Origin: a virus
Virus record (IMG/VR): IMGVR_UViG_3300025646_000339
Location: 1 to 24,893 of that record
Direction: 5' to 3' (one strand)
DNA: 24,893 bases
Shown one piece after another: positions 1-4,749 of the stretch. The notes beneath the pieces are model-generated. The model saw nothing but the letters and a program-made list of their open reading frames with translations, did not search any database and had not been told where the DNA came from. The number at the start of each line of letters is the position of its first letter. Within the stretch, counting starts at the first letter, position 1. The translations under genes and the position numbers were made by a program.

Positions 1-163
1 ACCCGCACCCGCCACGCCTCGAACACTCACCCGAACGCAACAGACGGAACCCGCACCGACAGAACACCCGCCGAGGTCGACACGCGACCAGCACGCCCCA
101 ACCGATTACGAGCACCGCCAGCAGTGCGAACGCGTCCGATATCTGTGCCGTGTCGCCTCTCAT
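1..163 (-). CDS. Small membrane/Cys-rich protein, 3' end cut by window edge
   Basis: Last visible gene of the minus-strand operon. It starts at ATG 163 in a 4-base ATGA overlap with the stop of the upstream gene, and a GATTGGGGCGAA stretch lies just before the start. Fifty-four codons are visible and no stop is reached before base 1. Residues about 11-28 are strongly hydrophobic (DAFALLAVLVIGWGVLVAC) and look like one membrane segment. An arginine-rich stretch follows, then closely spaced cysteines (CRC, then C and C further on), suggestive of metal binding on the cytoplasmic side. No family is recognised. The coupling supports its being a real gene; function is unknown. Confidence 0.6.
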   Translation of the reverse strand, partial: MRGDTAQISDAFALLAVLVIGWGVLVACRPRRVFCRCGFRLLRSGECSRRGGCG

Positions 164-1134
164 GACTTCGCCCCAATCGACACCGGAACCGATGAGAACA
201 GATCACGACCAGCACCCCGACGCAAGAACAGCACCGACGCACCGAGCCCCGACGGAAGACACAGCCGACACACGTCGCACGCGCCACGCACCAGCCCGCC
301 AAATTCCAGCGACCGCCTACGACCGTCTACGCCGACGATGTGCGCTGGCCCGCGTCCGTCCGTTGACCATTTGCCGCCAGCCGCTGGACATTGCCGCAAC
401 CCCGACAACACAGCCCACGCGCCCGAAACACTTCGCACCGCGTCCCACATCTTCCGCGCCTGTTCGGAATCGTCCGCCAAAATCGCTAAAGGTACTTGAT
501 GACGCACAGCGACACGCGCCGCCTTCAGCAAGTTGTGAGGGTCTGCCGAGACATACACGCGCAAGTTGTCGCCACCTCGCACGAGATGACGAACAGCGCC
601 CAACGTCCGCGTGTAGAGCCAGCCTTCAACGTCTGGCCGCGCCCGATGCGCCGACGCAATTGCCCGCGCTACCGGCTCCGACCAAATATCGCCGGACATA
701 TTCCAGCGGAACGTGACACGCTCCAGCCCGTCCCGCCGTTGATGCTCCGCTACATGGTCGAGGATGTCGACGAACACCCGAGACAACGCACGAGCCCCGC
801 CGCACTGCTCGACGTGTTGCAACGTTGCGAGGTTGTCAGCCGCCAAACGTTCGAACGCCGAATAACGTTCGAGGCTCTTGCCGTAGCACGACCGACATGA
901 CTCAGTGAACCCGACACACGAGCCCCCAACCGAACGCGGTCCCGCAGTCGTTGCGATGGCGTTCGCATAGACAGCGGTCGCACCCTTAGAGCCCCACACG
1001 CCCGCCGGAGATGTCTTCGAATCAGCAGAAAGACGAACCACCACCGACGCACCACACGAGCACTCAGAGAGCACCACAGAGGCCGACGCAGGCAACGAAC
1101 GACGCACAACACGCCCAACCGCCACCGCAGTCAT
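160..1134 (-). CDS. GP88-like Cys-rich phage protein (324 aa), function unknown
   Basis: The ATG at 1134 overlaps the upstream stop as ATGA; a GTG at 1143 in the same frame would overlap more and is less likely. The sequence resembles a family common in actinophages and actinobacterial mobile elements, here called GP88-like. It has an early cysteine cluster (C73, C80, C83, in ESCRSCYGKSLERY), a central WNMSGDIWSE block near residues 144-153, a WLYTRT block, a VYVSADPHN block, and a late cluster (C249, then C286, C289 and C292 in CDVCRLCL). The two clusters suggest a metal or Fe-S site. The family assignment comes from motif resemblance recalled without a search. It is the largest gene of a tightly coupled small-gene operon. 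Confidence 0.7.
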   Translation of the reverse strand: MTAVAVGRVVRRSLPASASVVLSECSCGASVVVRLSADSKTSPAGVWGSKGATAVYANAIATTAGPRSVGGSCVGFTESCRSCYGKSLERYSAFERLAADNLATLQHVEQCGGARALSRVFVDILDHVAEHQRRDGLERVTFRWNMSGDIWSEPVARAIASAHRARPDVEGWLYTRTLGAVRHLVRGGDNLRVYVSADPHNLLKAARVAVRHQVPLAILADDSEQARKMWDAVRSVSGAWAVLSGLRQCPAAGGKWSTDGRGPAHIVGVDGRRRSLEFGGLVRGACDVCRLCLPSGLGASVLFLRRGAGRDLFSSVPVSIGAKS

Positions 1135-1271
1135 TGTTCGCACCCGATGCAGTCATGCCAGTCGCGGTCGTGCAAGTCCCAAGACATGAACCAACACACA
1201 AAGCATTGCGAAAGATGCAAACAACGTTCAAACGGTAGGCCACAATTCTGGCAAATGTCCGCCACACTCAT
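1131..1271 (-). CDS. 46-aa Cys-rich zinc-binding microprotein candidate
   Basis: This short frame starts at ATG 1271, overlapping the upstream stop as ATGA, and ends in TGA at 1131, overlapping the next start as ATGA. The protein has CQNC (7-10), C17, CFVC (23-26) and CIGC (41-44), plus histidines at 19, 34 and 39. Three CxxC pairs in 46 residues imply one or two structural zinc sites. The exact coupling on both sides is the best evidence that it is translated; without it a 125-base hole would break an otherwise gapless operon. Exact role is unknown; protein or nucleic-acid contact is typical for such zinc knuckles. Confidence 0.7.
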   Translation of the reverse strand: MSVADICQNCGLPFERCLHLSQCFVCWFMSWDLHDRDWHDCIGCEQ

Positions 1272-1579
1272 GATTCGCCCCAATCCACATCGAAAAGATC
1301 AGACAACGCGACACGCCACTCGGCCGCGTTCTCATCGCCACGAGTAGCAACCACAGCAAAAGCTTCTGCCCCCGCATGGTCACCCACATCGACCGACAAA
1401 ACACGCACCGGAACCGACACCACATCAGCCCCAGAGCCGAGCACACACCACACACGACCAAACAGGTCACCAGTGTCGCCCCACTGATCGATGCGCGCCT
1501 CCCGATATTCGACGAAGTCAGACCACAACGCATGAAACAGCGAAGCAGGCACAGACACTTGAACGTCTCGCATGCTCAT
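1268..1579 (-). CDS. Hypothetical phage protein (103 aa)
   Basis: Starts at ATG 1579 in an ATGA overlap, with a strong Shine-Dalgarno (GGAGGTGAT) encoded in the last codons of the upstream gene. A second ATG six bases later (1573) is possible but lies outside the overlap pattern. The protein is acidic, mixed alpha/beta in character and soluble, with no cysteine cluster or membrane segment. Its last codons carry ATTGGGGCGAA just before the next start, a sequence repeated at the 160-163 junction. I do not recognise a family. Confidence 0.75.
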   Translation of the reverse strand: MSMRDVQVSVPASLFHALWSDFVEYREARIDQWGDTGDLFGRVWCVLGSGADVVSVPVRVLSVDVGDHAGAEAFAVVATRGDENAAEWRVALSDLFDVDWGES

Positions 1580-1827
1580 CGGATCACCTCCCCATCAGAC
1601 ACAACTTCGAGAAGGTTCTCGCATTCGAGCACCTGCTGAGCGAACTGCTCAGACAACCGCCACGCCGCACGAGCACCGCCCTCACCATCCGCAAACGGAG
1701 GAATGGACGAACCCGCCCGCAACTCATCAGCAACCGCCGACAACTCAGCCGAAGCCTTCCGATACTCATCGAGCGCGCAACGCAACGCCGCTTCGATGGT
1801 GTACAACTCGCCACGCTCAAAACTCAT
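1576..1827 (-). CDS. Hypothetical small helical protein (83 aa)
   Basis: Starts at ATG 1827 in an ATGA overlap, with GGAGGTG six bases upstream inside the preceding gene. Composition is Ala/Glu/Leu-rich. Two long amphipathic helices are likely, about residues 8-38 and 52-75, separated by a Gly/Pro-containing loop, as in a helical hairpin. Its C-terminus (ENLLEVVSDGEVIR) resembles that of the first gene of the operon (SVWEVVLEVAQS), so the two could be distant paralogues; this is weak. No known domain is recognised. Confidence 0.72.
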   Translation of the reverse strand: MSFERGELYTIEAALRCALDEYRKASAELSAVADELRAGSSIPPFADGEGGARAAWRLSEQFAQQVLECENLLEVVSDGEVIR

Positions 1828-2066
1828 GACGACACCTCCGAATTACGAAACCCGAACGCCTGCCCAGTCTCCTCGAGATACAACGCCTCGAGCGCCTCGA
1901 GCGCACCGACCTTCGTACGAGCCTTAATGCCATAAGCAACACGCACCATCTGGAGTATCGAACCTCGAGAATGCGTAAGACCCGTACGAGTCTCAATCCG
2001 AAGCGCGGCGATGCACTGCCCCATATGAAAAATACGCGAGTAATAAGCCTGTATTTCATTACTCAT
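1824..2066 (-). CDS. Hypothetical small protein (80 aa)
   Basis: The start is set at ATG 2066, not the in-frame upstream start at 2096, because 2066 forms the ATGA overlap and has GGAGGTG at a good distance. The protein MSNEIQAYYSRIF... is mostly helical. A central GSILQMVRVAYGIKART segment is followed by an Ala/Leu/Glu repeat (ALEALEALYLE). One cysteine and no membrane segment are present. Function is unknown. The final codons (SEVSS) encode the next gene's Shine-Dalgarno. Confidence 0.72.
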   Translation of the reverse strand: MSNEIQAYYSRIFHMGQCIAALRIETRTGLTHSRGSILQMVRVAYGIKARTKVGALEALEALYLEETGQAFGFRNSEVSS

Positions 2067-2347
2067 GACTGCGCCACCTCCAACACGACCTCCCACACCG
2101 ATTGCACATCATCGAGCACCGACTCGAAACGCTCAATTTCATCAGCAACCCAACCAGACGCAACCAGCCCAGCGTTCACCTCATAATCGCACCCATCAAG
2201 AGGAGAACGAAACACCGCGACCCCCTCGAACGAATCGCCACGAGCAACAACAGCCCGCAACACCGCCAAAGCAGAACGCAAATCACGCTCCACCCAACGA
2301 AGAGACGCATCGACTACGCCCCACTGTCCCAAATCCAAACGATGCAT
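2063..2347 (-). CDS. First gene of the small-gene operon, hypothetical (94 aa)
   Basis: Begins at ATG 2347 with AAAGGA eight bases upstream, the only start in this operon that is not overlapped by another gene, so it leads the transcript. The protein is acidic and helical: residues 15-37 form a likely amphipathic helix (LRWVERDLRSALAVLRAVV), and residues 68-92 another. A middle block (VFRSPLDGCDYEVNAGLV) may be a short beta region. No family is recognised. No convincing -10/-35 pair was found in the long leader region upstream (2348-2600). Confidence 0.72.
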   Translation of the reverse strand: MHRLDLGQWGVVDASLRWVERDLRSALAVLRAVVARGDSFEGVAVFRSPLDGCDYEVNAGLVASGWVADEIERFESVLDDVQSVWEVVLEVAQS

Positions 2348-2404
2348 AACACATTCCTTTCAATAACGGAGCCGACCCCACGCCGACCCACACAAACGAG
2401 GATA

Positions 2405-2461
2405 ACACCCACAACCACCCAAACCACGCACCCAACCAACAAACCAACCACCACCAAACCA
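2405..2461. other. A/C-only tract (G/T on the transcribed leader strand)
   Basis: Over 57 bases the plus strand has no T and a single G (position 2428). On the minus strand, which would be the 5' leader of the small-gene operon, this reads as G/T only, with many GG doublets (for example GGTTTGGTGGTGGTTGG). That could form a two-layer G-quadruplex or an unstructured loading site. Its position 60-110 bases upstream of the operon start makes a leader role possible. Confidence 0.45.
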
Positions 2462-2610
2462 GCAAGGCGTGGCACAACCGCCAGCCCGACGTGATCGGAG
2501 CAGTGAGTGAACGTGACACATGCCACTATCACGCTATGCACCGTCATGCATACATATACATCCTGCCAAAATTTTTTCGCTCGGTCGCTTCGCTCCCTCG
2601 CCCCCTGTAT

Positions 2611-2743
2611 CTCTACTGGCAGAGTTTTACTGACGGGATACCAGTCCCTCTCAGGTTCCAAACCCTGAGGAAGCCGCCCCCGGCGGCTGCTGTAATACCC
2701 CACCCCCCTACCGTCTGCTTGCAGAATCCTCGACCGGGGGTAT
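2611..2743. other. Run of consecutive hairpins, candidate structured RNA or replication element
   Basis: Five stems lie close together: CTCT/AGAG (2611-2624), GGGA/TCCC (2635-2648), CTCAGG/CCTGAG (2650-2669), AGCCGCC/GGCGGCT with a CCC loop (2672-2688), and an outer ATACCCC/GGGGTAT stem (2695-2743) that encloses CTGC-TT-GCAG. An alternative ACTGG/CCAGT helix (2614-2645) competes with the first two. No U-run follows on either strand, so a simple intrinsic terminator is unlikely. It does not match any tRNA or riboswitch I know. The strand on which it acts is not determined. Confidence 0.4.
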
Positions 2744-2858
2744 GCCGAGCCCTATGCAGGTGTATATCTTTATTATCTGTGTTTGAGATGTGTGGTTTTC
2801 TTGTTATCTGTTGTGGTGATGTGTAGGAGAGGTTGGAGAGGTAGGAGGGTTTTCCTAC

Positions 2859-3008
2859 ATGGGTGTGTTTGTCCCCCATCAGGGTGCCGCTGTTCCTGAT
2901 TCCCGCTCGTTGTCGTGGAGCTTCACGTTTAGTGTTTTGTTTTCGCCGTCGCCGGTTCGTGCTTCTCTCGTCTTCCTGCCCGCAGAGAGTTCTTATGGGT
3001 TCGTTTGA
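2859..3008 (+). CDS. Possible small plus-strand gene (49 aa), doubtful
   Basis: ATG 2859 lies nine bases after AGGAGGG and opens a 49-codon frame ending TGA at 3008 (starts MGVFVPHQGAAVPDS). The ribosome site is partly inside a 6-bp hairpin (GTAGGA/TCCTAC) that would cover it. The product has no recognisable domain, and it would be the only plus-strand gene left of 4750. The good Shine-Dalgarno is the only support, and purine-rich repeats nearby could produce it by chance. Confidence 0.2.
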   Translation: MGVFVPHQGAAVPDSRSLSWSFTFSVLFSPSPVRASLVFLPAESSYGFV

Positions 3009-3103
3009 GGGCATGAGAGATCGACCACGTTCCCGTGGGTTTCGTCCCGCCCTGTGCAACGAGGGTACGACCGAGCACTGCGTGGTGCGTGGTTTAGAGT
3101 GTA

Positions 3104-3829
3104 TCAGATTTGTAGCTCGAGTTGTTCCCAGTGCGGCTGGTTTGTCCAGATTACTTCTGTGCGTTTTTGTTGGTTGATGTTGTTGTGTTGTTGGAATGGT
3201 TTGAAGGGGAGCCAGTTGGCTGGTTGTTGTTCGCAGACGATGGTTTGTCCTGGTAGTTGTTGGCACCATTGTGCGAGGTGTTGGTAGTTGATGTGTTGGC
3301 TTCCGTGTCTGTATCCGTTGCCTGCTTGGTCGTTGATGCTGCGGTTTGGGTTGATGATGTTGAGTTGGTATGGGGGGTCTACGAAGTAGGTGGCTTCGAT
3401 TTGGGGGGTTTCGGTGTAGTCGGCGCAGCGTATTTCAATTTTGTAGAGGTGTGGCAAAATTTTTTTGAGCATTTTCTTTTTTTGGGGCCATTTTGTTTTC
3501 ATCCAGGGTGTGATTTGTCTGGATTTTCCGCTGAGTGTGGCGTGGACGCTGGTTCCTCCTCCGAGTCCGGCTATGAGTGGTTCGGTGGTTCGTTGTTTGT
3601 CAAGTTCTTTGTCGATTCTGTCAAGGTCTTGTAATGTCATGTTTTGGAGTCTGTGCCAGAGGTTGACTACTGCTTCGTCTTTTTCGATAAGCAGGATGCG
3701 TTTTGCTTTGTGTATGTGAAACATGGAGTATGCGGCTGATCCTGCGAATGGTTCGATGATGGTGTGGTGTTGTGGTGGCGGGTAGTAGCGGGCTAGTCGT
3801 GTTTTCGCCCCGTAGTATGCGAATGGCAT
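3104..3829 (-). CDS. dam: D12-class DNA adenine N6-methyltransferase
   Basis: Transfers a methyl group from S-adenosylmethionine to adenine N6 in DNA, likely to shield phage DNA from restriction or to mark it for replication or packaging. Visible motifs in order are the N-terminal PFAYYGAK (residues 2-9), the AdoMet-binding EPFAGSA (26-32) and the catalytic DPPY (151-154), the order of the Dam/D12 family. The length of 241 residues is close to the usual 250-280. The start is set at ATG 3829, which shares a base with the upstream stop (TAATG) and has GAGGA nine bases before; an ATG at 3838 lacks spacing for a ribosome site. The C-terminal third is rich in Gln, Asn and His, reflecting A/C-rich coding. 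The target site is unknown. No cognate restriction gene is present. Confidence 0.93.
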   Translation of the reverse strand: MPFAYYGAKTRLARYYPPPQHHTIIEPFAGSAAYSMFHIHKAKRILLIEKDEAVVNLWHRLQNMTLQDLDRIDKELDKQRTTEPLIAGLGGGTSVHATLSGKSRQITPWMKTKWPQKKKMLKKILPHLYKIEIRCADYTETPQIEATYFVDPPYQLNIINPNRSINDQAGNGYRHGSQHINYQHLAQWCQQLPGQTIVCEQQPANWLPFKPFQQHNNINQQKRTEVIWTNQPHWEQLELQI

Positions 3830-4590
3830 TAGTTGCATTCCTCACATTGGGTGGCGTAGTAGCGGCCTTGATCGTCTTCGAAGCTTGTCCAGCCGGTGGA
3901 GTCGCATGCTGGGCATTGTGGGCGTGGGGGACGGTCGTATGCGCGTACAGGGTCGCTGGTTTCTGTGGTGTCGTTGTCGTATGAGCCTGCGTTAAGCCAG
4001 GATGCCGGGTAAGGGATGTATTGGGGATCTCGTGAGAGTGCGGTTTCTGGGGTGGCTAGTTGTTTGCGGGTTGCTTCGATGATGTGTTCCGGGTTGACGG
4101 TTTTGGTGTGACGGTTCCATGCTTTGATGGCGTTTTGTTTGTTGACCTTTTTTGGGTATAGCTCCCACCATTTGTTAAACGCTTCACCGTCAGGTGAGCA
4201 AGAGTGTTTGGGTTCTTGGGTTCTATTGGGTTTGGGTGCAGTGGTTGCACCCCTGGGTGTCGTAGATTGCACCCCTGGATGCACAGATTGCACCCCTGGG
4301 CGTGTTTCGTAATAGATATCCACAGGAGGGAATAGGAATCGGTAGGTTGCCGGGTGGTGTTGGGTTGCTGGCCGGGTTTCAATGATGAAAAAGTCGTTGC
4401 ATAGCTGGTCGATGGCTTTTTGTACGGTTCTTCTCGAGGTCCGTGTTTTGGATGCAAGGTTGTCGGTTGACATCCAGAACTGGTTGTGGTTTTGGTCGGA
4501 CACTGTGTCTGCGATTGCGAGGTGGATGGTGAATGTTGCTCCGCTGTATGGCGAGTGCCGGTAGACGTAGCCGACTGCTTCTGCGCTCAT
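3829..4590 (-). CDS. Phage replication initiator, lambda-O-like organisation (HTH + linker + C-terminal domain + zinc ribbon)
   Basis: Probably binds the phage origin and recruits the host replication machinery. Residues about 36-88 form a winged helix-turn-helix (STDNLASKTRTSRRTVQKAIDQL then a wing). A Pro/Thr/Gln-rich linker (95-130) follows. The C-terminal domain at 136-205 carries WWELYPKK, AIKAWNRH and YIPYPASWLN, a block common in phage replication proteins. The last 30 residues hold a CPAC...CEEC zinc ribbon (C226, C229, C249, C252). GAAAGGAAA precedes ATG 4590. DNA iterons lie in the linker-coding stretch, as in lambda O. The gene is coupled to the methylase downstream. No helicase loader is visible next to it, so it may recruit host factors directly. 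Confidence 0.82.
   Translation of the reverse strand: MSAEAVGYVYRHSPYSGATFTIHLAIADTVSDQNHNQFWMSTDNLASKTRTSRRTVQKAIDQLCNDFFIIETRPATQHHPATYRFLFPPVDIYYETRPGVQSVHPGVQSTTPRGATTAPKPNRTQEPKHSCSPDGEAFNKWWELYPKKVNKQNAIKAWNRHTKTVNPEHIIEATRKQLATPETALSRDPQYIPYPASWLNAGSYDNDTTETSDPVRAYDRPPRPQCPACDSTGWTSFEDDQGRYYATQCEECN
4234..4299. repeat. Iteron cluster, candidate replication origin inside the initiator gene
   Basis: The 12-mer TTGCACCCCTGG occurs exactly three times, at 4245-4256, 4267-4278 and 4288-4299, spaced 22 and 21 bases, about two helical turns. Just before, GGGTGCA (4234-4240) forms a perfect 7-bp inverted repeat with TGCACCC of the first copy. Copies 2 and 3 are read in the same codon frame (PGVQ), but copy 1 is in another frame (PRGA), so the DNA and not the peptide is conserved. 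A DnaA-box-like ATATCCACA (4316-4324, one mismatch to TTATCCACA) lies 17 bases away, and a T-rich stretch (about 4134-4165) on the other side could be the unwinding region. Confidence 0.7.
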
Positions 4591-4625
4591 GTTGTTTCCT
4601 TTCTGTTGTTCCCGATGTGCACGTT

Positions 4626-4655
4626 ATCATGTTGTTGGTGATATAGTTGTGTCAA
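4626..4655 (-). promoter_or_regulatory. Promoter for the initiator/methylase operon
   Basis: Read on the minus strand, a perfect -35 TTGACA (4655-4650) is followed after 18 bases by CATGAT (4631-4626), four of six matches to TATAAT. Transcription would begin near 4618, giving a leader of about 28 bases with GAAAGGAAA before the start at 4590. Confidence 0.6.
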
Positions 4656-4680
4656 CCGGCGTAGTTCCTTTCCGCTGGTT
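4654..4680. promoter_or_regulatory. Inverted repeat in the divergent control region, candidate operator
   Basis: AACCGGCG (4654-4661) and CGCTGGTT (4673-4680) are inverted copies with one mismatch, separated by 11 bases. The left arm touches the -35 of the leftward promoter, and the repeat lies upstream of the rightward -10. That is the position expected for a regulator switching between replication and late genes. The regulator itself is not in the window. Confidence 0.35.
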
Positions 4681-4736
4681 ACACCCCGAGTGAAGCGGGT
4701 CGGGTTTTGTTTGGTTTCCCCGGCCCGCTCCTCGTG

Positions 4737-4742
4737 TATGAT
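4737..4742 (+). promoter_or_regulatory. -10 element for the terminase operon, likely leaderless start
   Basis: TATGAT ends seven bases before the terminase ATG (4750), so transcription would start at or next to the start codon. No Shine-Dalgarno precedes this ATG, in line with a leaderless mRNA as is common in actinobacteria. No good -35 is seen at 16-18 bases, so an activator or phage-specific factor may be needed. Confidence 0.45.
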
Positions 4743-4749
4743 GTGTCTA

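Larger units (their letters stand above)
2348..3103. other. Long gene-poor region between two minus-strand operons
   Basis: About 750 bases separate the end of the methylase gene from the first gene of the small-gene operon. Open frames exist, but none shows a family resemblance, a good start or sensible composition. The region contains an A/C-only tract (2405-2461), a direct-repeat-like stretch rich in CGCTC/TCG (2579-2600), a series of hairpins (2611-2743), an AT-rich stretch (about 2760-2800), purine-rich AGGAG-like repeats (2824-2849) and a GTAGGA/TCCTAC hairpin ending at 2858. On the minus strand there is also a 5-bp hairpin with a GGAA tetraloop (3025-3038). It probably holds the leader or promoter of the small-gene operon plus a structured or replication-related element. 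Confidence 0.6.

Noticed and set aside
150-900. Plus-strand open frames across the GP88-like gene
   Set aside because: They are antisense shadows in high-GC DNA; the minus-strand gene has the coupled start, motif content and sensible composition.
2650-2669. T-arm-like hairpin suggesting a tRNA
   Set aside because: The loop TTCCAAA lacks the purine at the fourth position, and no acceptor or anticodon arms can be formed around it.
2314-2703. Long minus-strand frame with an apparent membrane segment upstream of the small-gene operon
   Set aside because: It would overlap the first operon gene by 34 bases, has no ribosome site, and its Val/Gly/Leu-rich part comes from the G/T-only tract.
2613-3269. 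218-codon minus-strand frame
   Set aside because: It runs far into the methylase gene and through the hairpin array, and its product is low-complexity and basic with no recognisable domain.
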